Positions 1 through 5,931 of a stretch of DNA of 12,603 bases are shown one piece after another. A program made the position numbers and the translations under genes. How positions within the stretch are numbered: position 1 is the first letter of the stretch; each line of letters starts with the position of its first letter. The notes below the pieces were generated by a model that was not told the origin of the DNA, searched no databases, and worked only from the letters and a program-made list of their open reading frames with translations. The stretch covers positions 1 to 12,603 of the forward strand of contig WQRM01000025.1 in NCBI GenBank assembly GCA_009786735.1, written 5' to 3'. Source of the stretch: Oscillospiraceae bacterium (GTDB lineage: Bacteria; Bacillota; Clostridia; Oscillospirales; Acutalibacteraceae).

Positions 1-340
1 GATTCTGCCACACCTCGCCGCGCCAGACATAAAAATGCACCACCACGCCGGCCATGTTGCCGTTGAAGGTCGCGCGGGTGTATTGCTCGGCGGGGTTGGT
101 GGCGGCCGGGGTTTGGATCATGTTGGTGTTGTGCACAGTGATGCCGCGGGCTTGTCCGCGCAGCGCCTCGCCGGGCTTGCCGAAGGGCTCGTTGGGTTTC
201 ATCAGCCCGCCAGCGGGCACCCAACTTGCCACGCTGCGGGTTGCGCGCATGCCATCGGGGATGATTTTTTCGTGGATGGTCAGCTGTGCTGCGCCGATGT
301 ATACGGTGTTGGTTTGGTCTGGCGTAAGAAATACGCTCAA
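1..340 (-). CDS. N-acetylmuramoyl-L-alanine amidase, phage-like (partial, N-terminal part only)
   Basis: Likely a peptidoglycan hydrolase that cuts the bond between N-acetylmuramic acid and L-alanine. The visible 113 codons contain the segment ITVHNT (about residues 68-73, whose His would be the first zinc ligand), then AEQYTRATFNGNM and VVVHFYVWRGEVWQ. This spacing is typical of Amidase_2 (PF01510) proteins of phage lysin type. The start is TTG at 340, because AGGAG at 353-349 lies 8 nt upstream; the in-frame GTG at 349 overlaps that site and is too close to it. No signal peptide is visible, which fits a lysin released by a holin or a non-classical route. The C-terminal part, where further zinc ligands and any cell-wall-binding domain would lie, is outside the window. 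It is divergent from the neighbouring operon and has its own promoter at 432-404. Family call from sequence pattern; prophage origin is not shown. Confidence 0.8.
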   Translation of the reverse strand, partial: MSVFLTPDQTNTVYIGAAQLTIHEKIIPDGMRATRSVASWVPAGGLMKPNEPFGKPGEALRGQARGITVHNTNMIQTPAATNPAEQYTRATFNGNMAGVVVHFYVWRGEVWQN

Positions 341-384
341 GGGGGTCACTCCTTGCAAAAAATAGTCACCCCCCTGTGTGTGAC
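341..384 (-). promoter_or_regulatory. Possible structured leader around the amidase ribosome binding site
   Basis: On the minus strand the leader reads GTCAC (384-380), then GGGGGT, GTGAC (369-365), the AGGAG ribosome site (353-349), GTGAC (349-345) and ACCCCC just before the TTG start. GGGGGT can pair with ACCCCC, placing the ribosome site in the loop. GTCAC can pair with either GTGAC copy. This could modulate translation, but stems of 5-6 bp are weak, so this is only a suggestion. Confidence 0.3.
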
Positions 385-403
385 AGCATGGGGTGCACAC
401 TTT

Positions 404-432
404 ATCTTAACATGGATTTGCGCTTTCGTCAA
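404..432 (-). promoter_or_regulatory. Sigma-A-type promoter of the amidase gene
   Basis: Read on the minus strand, TTGACG (432-427) and TAAGAT (409-404) are separated by exactly 17 bp. Each differs from consensus by one base. Transcription would begin near 397, giving a leader of roughly 55-60 nt before the TTG start at 340. It stands back to back with the plus-strand promoter at 453-481. Confidence 0.75.
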
Positions 433-452
433 GTGAAACGCGCACATTTTTC

Positions 453-481
453 TTGCATTTGCCGCTGCAACGTGCTATAAT
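453..481 (+). promoter_or_regulatory. Sigma-A-type promoter of the membrane protein / AspRS operon
   Basis: A perfect TATAAT box at 476-481 is preceded by TTGCAT at 453-458 with a 17-bp spacer. The -35 box keeps only the TTG of the consensus. Transcription would start near 488, a few bases upstream of the GGAGG ribosome site at 500-504. The following genes to 3295 are spaced by 1 and 12 nt, so this is probably their shared promoter. Confidence 0.7.
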
Positions 482-513
482 AGTATAAAATAATACAGTG
501 GAGGCGTGTTGGC

Positions 514-563
514 ATGGAACAAAAGAGACAATCGCCGCGCAACTGGCTTGTCATCTTCCTCGC
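514..563 (+). repeat. Direct repeat, 5' end of membrane module (first copy; second copy 983-1032)
   Basis: The first 50 nt of copy A match the first 50 nt of copy B at 983-1032 with a single difference (G/A at base 13). The ribosome-site regions just upstream are also similar (TGGAGG...GCATGG). After this block the DNA diverges quickly, although the protein fold pattern continues. Confidence 0.9.
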
Positions 564-981
564 TGTTTTGGTGGGGCTGTGGCTATTGCCGCAAGTCCTA
601 GGCGTAGCGTCCAATGCGCTTTGGCACACAAACGCTGAAGTTGCCATGGATAATTTTGCGTTGTTTAGCCGAATTAACACTTCGCTTCTCATTTTGCAGT
701 TGTTAATCCCGCTTGTTGCGCTGGTTGTGGTCGTTTCGATGTTGCGAAAATGGGCTGTGTTGTGGCCAGTTCCTGTGTTTTATGCGGTTAACCGGATGTC
801 TACTTTTATTTTTTTGTTTTTGATTACCGAGCAAACTTCGCGTGCGTTAGCGCTCCTCTCTGCCATCAACATGATGTTTAATGTCACCGCTGCTGCGCTC
901 ACGTTCTTCCTCGTGCGGCGGCACAACCAAAAAACGCAAACCCAACCCGAACCAACCGATCATACGGTGGAGGAGCGTTAG
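514..981 (+). CDS. Small integral membrane protein, four-helix module (copy A)
   Basis: A 155-aa protein of unrecognised family. Hydrophobic stretches at about residues 11-31, 57-80, 84-104 and 112-134 suggest four membrane-spanning segments, with a short basic N-terminus (MEQKRQSPRNW) and a basic, Gln/Thr/Pro-rich C-terminal tail starting at VRRHNQK, both probably cytoplasmic. A motif RKWxVLWPxPVF lies between the second and third segments. The start at 514 has GGAGG 9 nt upstream. The next gene starts 1 nt after the stop and is a longer paralogue, so the two are surely co-transcribed and probably translationally coupled. I see no catalytic residues, no transporter signature and no link to the downstream synthetase. 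Coding sequence is clear; function is unknown. Confidence 0.85.
   Translation: MEQKRQSPRNWLVIFLAVLVGLWLLPQVLGVASNALWHTNAEVAMDNFALFSRINTSLLILQLLIPLVALVVVVSMLRKWAVLWPVPVFYAVNRMSTFIFLFLITEQTSRALALLSAINMMFNVTAAALTFFLVRRHNQKTQTQPEPTDHTVEER
910..933 (+). repeat. Direct repeat, 3' end of membrane module (second copy at 1856-1879)
   Basis: A 24-nt block coding for LVRRHNQK is identical at 910-933 (end of copy A) and 1856-1879 (end of copy C), with similarity continuing over the following Gln/Pro-rich tail. Copy B lacks this tail and instead runs into module C. Confidence 0.9.
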
Positions 982-982
982 C

Positions 983-1921
983 ATGGAACAAAAGAAACAA
1001 TCGCCGCGCAACTGGCTTGTCATCTTCCTCGCCACATTGGTGGGGATTTGGGTGGTGTCGTCTGTGCTGTACACACTCAACCGTATGCTGTGGAGCGCGG
1101 TGCTCGCGGATGCACCGTTGTTCGGTGAACGATTGCCAATTCGGCTGTTTGGAGCGATAGTCACGCTTGGAACGATTGCCGTGCTCATTCTTGTCATCAC
1201 CAAGCTGGGCAAGTGGAATGTGCTGTGGCCTGCGTTTGCGGGATTTGTGCTCGAGTGGCTTTGGTCAAGAATTTGGCCTTATCTCTTCGAGCTCGTTCGT
1301 TTAATTTATACGCAAAACGACTTCGGACATGCGGAATCTCTGCGGCTGTTTGCGGTGTTACCTGCGGTCACTGCGCTGATTTATCTTGCCGCGGCAACGC
1401 TCACGTTTGTGCTGGTGCGGCGGCGCGGCAAAGCCCTGCACACTTGGCTAACGACTTTTCTCATCACACTGGTGAGCGTTTGGCTGTTTAGGCTAGTGAG
1501 CTCTGCGCTGTTGAACACGCTTCGGTGGCTGGTGTTTGCCCACGACCCATGGCAATGGAACAGGATTACCGCTTCAATCAACGTGATGGTTGCGCTGGCA
1601 AGTTTGGCGGCGCTGATTGTGGTCGTGCACAAGCCTCGCAAATGGTCAGTGCTTTGGCCCGCGCCCGTGTTTTTCGTGATTGTGTACGTGTGGCGTTCAC
1701 ATATCATGCCCTATTTGCACAGCTGGTTTTTTGAACGTGCCATCGCAAATGACCCCCTTTTCTGGGAAGCGACTTTCCAGGAAGCAACCTCCCCAGAATG
1801 GCTTTGGCTGGTTACGCCGCTGTTGTATCTGGCTGCCGCCATGTTGATTACCTTGCTCGTGCGGCGGCACAACCAAAAAGCGCAAGCCCAACCCGACCCC
1901 GAACAAACTATGTTAACATAA
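983..1921 (+). CDS. Integral membrane protein made of two fused four-helix modules (copies B and C)
   Basis: A 312-aa protein of unrecognised family that is a duplicated version of the preceding one. Residues 1-149 (module B) begin MEQKKQSPRNWLVIFLA, nearly identical to the upstream protein, and end TLTFVLVRRRG. Residues 150-312 (module C) begin KALHTWLTTFLITLVSVWL and end LLVRRHNQKAQAQP, matching the upstream protein's tail. Both halves carry the KWxVLWP motif and about four hydrophobic segments. The start at 983 is chosen over the longer open frame from 881 because of GGAGGAG at 969-975, the homology of MEQKKQ with the upstream start, and the otherwise complete overlap with copy A. AspRS follows 12 nt after the stop. 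Its role is unknown; a channel, sensor or envelope function cannot be told apart from sequence alone. Confidence 0.87.
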   Translation: MEQKKQSPRNWLVIFLATLVGIWVVSSVLYTLNRMLWSAVLADAPLFGERLPIRLFGAIVTLGTIAVLILVITKLGKWNVLWPAFAGFVLEWLWSRIWPYLFELVRLIYTQNDFGHAESLRLFAVLPAVTALIYLAAATLTFVLVRRRGKALHTWLTTFLITLVSVWLFRLVSSALLNTLRWLVFAHDPWQWNRITASINVMVALASLAALIVVVHKPRKWSVLWPAPVFFVIVYVWRSHIMPYLHSWFFERAIANDPLFWEATFQEATSPEWLWLVTPLLYLAAAMLITLLVRRHNQKAQAQPDPEQTMLT

Positions 1922-1933
1922 AGGAGCAACCCC

Positions 1934-3295
1934 ATGGAATTTGTAGCATTCGATAAACCCCGCGCGTGCCGCGACATCGCAAGCGTGATCGCGCAAGTGC
2001 AAGCCGGCAGCCTCAAAAACGGCGACGCCGTGACCGTGCAAGGCAGCCTGCACCGCATCAAAGAGATGAGCGGCTTCGCGTTCGTCAACGTGCGCGGCGC
2101 ACGGCATGTGTTCCAGTGCATTTGGCACGACGACAGCTCGCAAGGCAACATCAAAGATTACGCCGTGGAGGACTGTGTGGTCATCAACGGCAACGTCGTG
2201 ATGGAAGAGCGCAGCAAGCTGGGCTTCGACATCGCCATTGTGAGCATGACGAAGCTCTCAAGCGCTGCCGAGCAGCTGCCAGTGGAAATCAGCAACGACC
2301 GCAAGATTGACAAGCTGCAGCTCAACACCCTGCTCGACCACCGCGTGGTGACGCTGCGCAACCCAAAAGTGCGCGCTGCCATGCGCATTGCCGACGGCGT
2401 GCTGCATGCGTTCCGCACGCACCTGCGCAGCGAAGGCTTTGTGGAGTTCGTGCCGCCGAAGCTGGTGCAAGCCGGTGCTGAAGGCGGTGCTGCGCTGTTT
2501 GAAGTAGACTTCTTCGGCGAAAAAGCGTATCTGACGCAAAGCCCGCAAATGCACAAGCAAATCATGGTGGGTTCGGTGAACAAGGCTTACTGCGTGGCAC
2601 CGGCGTTTCGCGGCGAAAAGCATAGCACCAACCGCCACCTGTGCGAATACGAAAGCCTTGACTTTGAGATGGGTTTCATTGACTCCTTCCAAGACTTGAT
2701 GGCGGTGGAGTGCCGCTTGTTCACGCACATGCTGAAGTTCTTGAACGAAGAGTACGCGCCGGAGATTGAGATGTTCTTGGGGCAAGGCAATCGCCTGCCA
2801 GAAATCACGCAGTTCCCACAGATTAAGTTTGCGGATGCCAAAGCGCTGTATGCCGAGGCGCACGCCAACGCTGCTGCCGACGGCAACGATCTTTCGCCGG
2901 ACGAAGAGAAGTGGTTGGGCGAGTTCTTCCTGCGTGAGCACAACGCGCCGATCGTGTTCGTCACGCATTATCCGTCAAAAAAACGCCCGTTTTACGCCAT
3001 GGATGATCCCGCCGACCCACGCTATACGCTGAGCTTTGACTGCTTGATGTATGGTCAAGAAGTCACCACGGGCGGGCAGCGCATTCATGATTACCACGAG
3101 CAAGTGGCGAAAATGCAGGCGCGCCGCATGGACGTTGCCGACTTTGAGGACTACCTAACCATGCACAAGCACGGCATGCCACCGCACGGCGGGTTGGCGC
3201 TTGGGTTGGAGCGCGTGGTGCAAAAGCTGCTGGGGCTTGACAATATCCGCCGTGCCACGGCGTTCCCGCGTGACCGCGACCGGCTGCGACCATAA
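1934..3295 (+). CDS. aspS: Aspartyl-tRNA synthetase, archaeal type (possibly non-discriminating)
   Basis: A class IIb aminoacyl-tRNA synthetase that activates aspartate with ATP and loads it on tRNA in the cytoplasm. An N-terminal OB-fold anticodon-binding domain spans about residues 16-108. The catalytic domain follows, with AYLTQSPQMHKQ (199-209, amino-acid pocket), motif 2 FRGEKHSTNRHLCEYESLDFEM (225-246) and motif 3 GLALGLERVV (420-429) followed by FPRDRDRLRP to the end. The compact 453-aa length without the bacterial GAD insertion, plus the FPRD..RL.P ending, marks the archaeal AspRS type rather than the long bacterial enzyme. AsnRS is less likely, since motif 2 reads like AspRS. The tryptophan usual in the GWVH stretch is Ser38 here, in the anticodon domain where tRNA discrimination is set, so charging of both tRNA-Asp and tRNA-Asn is possible but unproven. 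AAGGAG at 1921-1926 fixes the start. Confidence 0.92.
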   Translation: MEFVAFDKPRACRDIASVIAQVQAGSLKNGDAVTVQGSLHRIKEMSGFAFVNVRGARHVFQCIWHDDSSQGNIKDYAVEDCVVINGNVVMEERSKLGFDIAIVSMTKLSSAAEQLPVEISNDRKIDKLQLNTLLDHRVVTLRNPKVRAAMRIADGVLHAFRTHLRSEGFVEFVPPKLVQAGAEGGAALFEVDFFGEKAYLTQSPQMHKQIMVGSVNKAYCVAPAFRGEKHSTNRHLCEYESLDFEMGFIDSFQDLMAVECRLFTHMLKFLNEEYAPEIEMFLGQGNRLPEITQFPQIKFADAKALYAEAHANAAADGNDLSPDEEKWLGEFFLREHNAPIVFVTHYPSKKRPFYAMDDPADPRYTLSFDCLMYGQEVTTGGQRIHDYHEQVAKMQARRMDVADFEDYLTMHKHGMPPHGGLALGLERVVQKLLGLDNIRRATAFPRDRDRLRP

Positions 3296-3312
3296 CACAT
3301 AACAACCTGTAG

Positions 3313-3340
3313 GGGCGGCGATTACGCCGCCCATGTTTTT
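3313..3340 (+). terminator. Intrinsic terminator or REP-like hairpin after aspS
   Basis: GGGCGGCG (3313-3320) and CGCCGCCC (3325-3332) form a perfect 8-bp GC stem with an ATTA loop, followed by ATG and five T. It sits 18 nt after the AspRS stop and ends 25 nt before the methyltransferase start. I see no good promoter between it and the next gene, so it may be leaky, or it may be a dispersed palindrome of the TGTAGGGGCG type that I recall as common in clostridial genomes. Confidence 0.7.
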
Positions 3341-3364
3341 ATCATGCACCGAAAGGAGCTCCCC

Positions 3365-4156
3365 ATGCCTGACCTAAATCTGCACGGTATCGATAATGGC
3401 GAAACCTTCGACTTTGGTCGAACATCGGCGAACTACGCGAAGTTTCGCGACATCTACCCGCCGTCGTTTTACGCAAAGCTGCGCCAGCTGGGCATCGGAC
3501 TGCCCGGCCAACATGTGCTTGACCTCGGCACCGGCACGGGTGTGCTGCCGCGCAACCTCGGCGGCGCACGCTACACCGGCATGGACATCTCACCGGAGCA
3601 AATCGCCATGGCGCGCGAGCTTTCGCAGGGCATGGACGTTGAGTATCACGTCATTCCAGCAGAAAAGATTGACTTTGCGCCGAGCACGTTTGATGCCGCA
3701 ACCGCCGTGCAGTGCTTTCACTACATTGACCGCGCGAAATTCCTGCCAAAGCTGCATCAAGCGCTGAAGCCGGGCAGCTTATTCGCCATTTGCGCTATGG
3801 ATTTTTTACCCTATGAAGATGACATCATGCGCGGCAGCGAAGCGCTCGTGCGCAAACATAACCCAAGCTGGACAAGCGGTAATTCTCCGCGCAAACACAA
3901 GCGCGACTTAGGGCGCGCACCATGGGCAAGACCGCTGTTTCGTGTGCACAAGCGCGTGCTGTGGTGCGAGGACGTGCCCTTCACCCGTGAAAGCTGGCAT
4001 GGGCGCATGCTCACTTGCCGTGGGGCGGGTGGGTCGCTGTCGGAGGAAGCCATGGCTGCCTTCACCGCTGACCACTGGGCGTACATGCAAACGCTGCCCG
4101 AAAAATTCACCGTGAAGCACCAAGTTATGATGTTTATCCTAAGGAGAAAACCATGA
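3365..4156 (+). CDS. Class I SAM-dependent methyltransferase
   Basis: A 263-aa soluble enzyme that transfers a methyl group from S-adenosylmethionine; the substrate is unknown. Motif I VLDLGTGTG is at residues 51-59, the acidic residue that binds the ribose hydroxyls is Asp74 in YTGMDIS, and the post-motif segment FDAATAVQCFHYID (109-122) with LKPGS (135-139) completes a Methyltransf_11-type Rossmann core. The C-terminal part (about 150-263) is rich in basic and aromatic residues and may form the substrate lid. The start at 3365 is preferred over the ATG at 3344 because AAAGGAG (3352-3358) lies 6 nt before it. Its stop overlaps the era start as ATGA, so the two are probably translationally coupled. 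No residue pattern typical of DNA or known rRNA methyltransferases was noticed; a small-molecule substrate is a guess. Confidence 0.88.
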   Translation: MPDLNLHGIDNGETFDFGRTSANYAKFRDIYPPSFYAKLRQLGIGLPGQHVLDLGTGTGVLPRNLGGARYTGMDISPEQIAMARELSQGMDVEYHVIPAEKIDFAPSTFDAATAVQCFHYIDRAKFLPKLHQALKPGSLFAICAMDFLPYEDDIMRGSEALVRKHNPSWTSGNSPRKHKRDLGRAPWARPLFRVHKRVLWCEDVPFTRESWHGRMLTCRGAGGSLSEEAMAAFTADHWAYMQTLPEKFTVKHQVMMFILRRKP

Positions 4157-5061
4157 ATAAATCCGCTTTTATCGCCATCGTCGGCTGCCCCAACGTGGGC
4201 AAGTCATCCATCCTCAACGCGCTGCTGGGCGAGAAAATCGCCATTGTCAGCCCCAAGCCGCAAACCACCCGCACGCGCATCATGGGCGTGATGACCGAAG
4301 GCGCACGCCAGTTTGTCTTCACCGACACACCCGGCATGCACCGCCCACGCACCAAGCTCGGCGAACACATGGCGCGTGCCGTGCGCGACGGCATGGACGG
4401 CGTGGATGCTTGCCTGCTGGTGACGGAAGCCGTGGGGAATGGTCTGCGCGAACAAGAGGAACAGCTGCTTGCGGACTTCAAGCGGCAGGGCATGCCTGTG
4501 ATTCTCGCGCTGAACAAGATTGACCTGCTTAAGTCTCGCGAGGACTTGGCGGTGCGCATCGCGCAGTTCAGCGAGCAGTGTGACTTCGTGGCGGTGGTGC
4601 CATGCAGCGCAACGAGCGGCAAGAACATGCCCGTGCTGCGCGACGAGCTGCATGCGCTGTTCGACCATCTGCCACTGGACGAAGGCTTCTTCTTCCCGGA
4701 GGATACGCTCACCGACCAGCCAGAGCGCGTGCTCGCGGCCGAGCTGCTGCGCGAACAGCTGCTGCGCAACCTGGAGCAGGAGATCCCGCATGGCACGGCG
4801 GTGGTGATTGAGAAAATGCGCATGCGCGAGGGGCGCGACGACCTGATGGACATCGAAGCCACGATTTTCTGCGAGCGCGAAACGCACAAGGGCATGATCA
4901 TCGGCAAGCACGGCGTGATGCTCAAGAAGATTTCGTCGGCTGCGCGGGTGTCGCTAGAGCGCTTTCTGGACTGCAAGATCAACCTGCAGTGCTGGGTGAA
5001 GGTGAAGGAAGACTGGCGCAACCGCGAGGGCTTGATTCGCAATTTTGGGCTGGATACGTGA
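4153..5061 (+). CDS. era: GTPase Era
   Basis: Essential GTPase that binds 16S rRNA near its 3' end and helps mature the 30S ribosomal subunit; peripheral to the membrane in some bacteria. G1 GCPNVGKS is at residues 11-18, G2 region PQTTRTR at 36-42, G3 DTPG at 58-61, G4 NKID at 121-124 and G5 SAT at 152-154. The C-terminal KH domain carries the RNA-gripping loop IIGKHG (249-254) and the usual ending WVKVKEDWRN. At 302 aa it has family length with no missing element. The start overlaps the upstream stop (ATGA) with AAGGAG a few bases upstream at 4141-4146. In many Firmicutes era is followed by yqzL and recO; here a GNAT gene and a hairpin-rich gap separate them. Confidence 0.98.
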   Translation: MNKSAFIAIVGCPNVGKSSILNALLGEKIAIVSPKPQTTRTRIMGVMTEGARQFVFTDTPGMHRPRTKLGEHMARAVRDGMDGVDACLLVTEAVGNGLREQEEQLLADFKRQGMPVILALNKIDLLKSREDLAVRIAQFSEQCDFVAVVPCSATSGKNMPVLRDELHALFDHLPLDEGFFFPEDTLTDQPERVLAAELLREQLLRNLEQEIPHGTAVVIEKMRMREGRDDLMDIEATIFCERETHKGMIIGKHGVMLKKISSAARVSLERFLDCKINLQCWVKVKEDWRNREGLIRNFGLDT

Positions 5062-5087
5062 GGGCAAAAAGCTCCCATCAAAAGGGC

Positions 5088-5108
5088 GCGGGGAGTGATA
5101 CTCCCCGC
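5088..5108 (+). repeat. Perfect inverted repeat after era
   Basis: GCGGGGAGT and ACTCCCCGC form a 9-bp stem with a GAT loop, 27 nt after the era stop. No T-run follows on the plus strand, so it is a poor classical terminator; it may protect the 3' end of the transcript or be a palindromic repeat. Confidence 0.75.
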
Positions 5109-5128
5109 CTAAAACGATAAGAGGCAGG

Positions 5129-5147
5129 GCGCGAATGCTATTCGCGC
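5129..5147 (+). repeat. Perfect inverted repeat, GCGAAT type
   Basis: GCGCGAAT and ATTCGCGC form an 8-bp stem with a GCT loop. It is the second of three hairpins in the era / acetyltransferase gap. The core resembles the GGCGAAT...ATTCGCC palindromes that I recall from clostridial genomes, but this cannot be checked here. Confidence 0.7.
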
Positions 5148-5151
5148 GTGC

Positions 5152-5180
5152 TTGCAACCTGAAAAACATCTCACTTAAAT
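5152..5180 (+). promoter_or_regulatory. Weak candidate promoter before the acetyltransferase
   Basis: TTGCAA (5152-5157) and TTAAAT (5175-5180) are 17 bp apart, each matching 4 of 6 consensus bases. It is the only AT-rich part of an otherwise GC-rich, hairpin-filled gap, and it lies 74 nt before the acetyltransferase start. Low confidence. Confidence 0.35.
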
Positions 5181-5198
5181 AACCCCGCTCAGTTAATG

Positions 5199-5239
5199 CC
5201 TCCCCTTTGGGGGAGGTGGCGCGAACGCGCCGGTGGGGG
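5199..5239 (+). repeat. Double-hairpin dispersed-repeat-like element
   Basis: CCTCCCC (5199-5205) pairs with GGGGAGG (5210-5216), and directly after it GGCGCG (5218-5223) pairs with CGCGCC (5226-5231), followed by GGTGGGGG. This compact pattern of two hairpins with C-rich and G-rich ends looks like a mobile palindromic repeat of the REP or MITE kind. It ends immediately before the AAAGGA ribosome site of the acetyltransferase, so its folding could affect that gene's translation. Confidence 0.6.
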
Positions 5240-5253
5240 AAAGGAAAATAATT

Positions 5254-5835
5254 ATGACCACCTACAAGCAAGTGGACGAAAGCTGCTTCGCGCTGTACGA
5301 CCAAGTGCCGCAACGGCTGATGGTGCACAGCGTGTATCAACTCGAGCGACCCAACCGTGGCTTGGGCGGCATCCACTTGGTGGAAGCGCCGGTGAGCACC
5401 CCTTGGCTGAAAGACTTTTGCGTTGGCGAAGATGAAAGTGTGTCGCGCTGGAAAGACCGCTGGGATTTGGCCAACTGGGCGTTCTTCATGGCGTTTGATG
5501 GCGACAAACCCGTGGGCGCTGCAACCATCGCCAGCCGCACCGAGGGCGTGAACATGCTCGAAGGGCGCGATGGCCTCGCCGTGTTGTGGGACTTGCGCGT
5601 GCATGATGACCACAAGCAGCAAGGCATTGGGCAGATGTTGTTCGATATGGCGAAAGGGTGGTCGCGCGCACAAGACTTGGCGCAGCTGAAGATTGAGTGC
5701 CAAAACACCAACGTGCCCGCTGTAAACTTCTACCACAAGCAGGGCGGCACGCTGGGCAAAATCGACGAGTATGCCTACTACACGCAACCCGAATATCGGC
5801 ACGAAACGCAGCTGATTTGGTATCTAAGCTTATAA
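5254..5835 (+). CDS. GNAT family N-acetyltransferase
   Basis: A 193-aa acetyltransferase that would move an acetyl group from acetyl-CoA to an amine; the substrate is unknown. The CoA-binding motif is LWDLRVHDDHKQQGIGQMLFD (111-131); the pyrophosphate loop reads K-Q-Q-G-I-G, with Lys121 where Arg or Gln is usual. The second half IECQNTNVPAVNFYHKQGGTLG (147-168) is typical of GNATs and reminds me of streptothricin acetyltransferase-like proteins, but resistance function is not supported beyond this resemblance. The start at 5254 follows AAAGGA at 5240-5245; the GTG at 5233 lies inside a palindrome and has no ribosome site. It interrupts the usual era-yqzL-recO order and is flanked by hairpin-rich DNA on both sides, which suggests it was inserted. 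Confidence 0.87.
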   Translation: MTTYKQVDESCFALYDQVPQRLMVHSVYQLERPNRGLGGIHLVEAPVSTPWLKDFCVGEDESVSRWKDRWDLANWAFFMAFDGDKPVGAATIASRTEGVNMLEGRDGLAVLWDLRVHDDHKQQGIGQMLFDMAKGWSRAQDLAQLKIECQNTNVPAVNFYHKQGGTLGKIDEYAYYTQPEYRHETQLIWYLSL

Positions 5836-5862
5836 CCCCTACGGGGCGCAGGCGCTTCGCGG
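5836..5862 (+). repeat. Hairpin-forming sequence after the acetyltransferase
   Basis: Beginning at the base after the stop codon, CCCC-TAC-GGGG forms a short hairpin, followed by GCGCAGGCGCTTCGCGG, which has several short self-complementary GC blocks. No T-run follows. It could act as a transcript end stabiliser or be a remnant of a palindromic repeat; the rest of the gap to 5931 shows no clear promoter. Confidence 0.4.
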
Positions 5863-5931
5863 TAAATCTTGCAGACAACATAAATAGCTTGCCCTTTACG
5901 CATACTAAGAAAAAATGTGGAGGGCAATAAT

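Noticed and set aside
35..436. Plus-strand open frames opposite the amidase
   Set aside because: The minus strand encodes a recognisable amidase with promoter and ribosome site; the plus-strand frames have neither and run through the promoter of the minus-strand gene.
881..982. Longer start for the second membrane protein
   Set aside because: It would overlap copy A by about 100 nt and add a basic peptide absent from the paralogue; the ATG at 983 has GGAGGAG upstream and matches the start of copy A.
4134..5081. A 315-codon open frame opposite era
   Set aside because: Era is complete with all family motifs on the plus strand; the antisense frame is Ser/Arg-rich and has no homology signal.
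5088..5108. Classical intrinsic terminator after era
   Set aside because: The stem is perfect, but what follows on the plus strand is CTAAAACG with no T-run, so I list it only as an inverted repeat.
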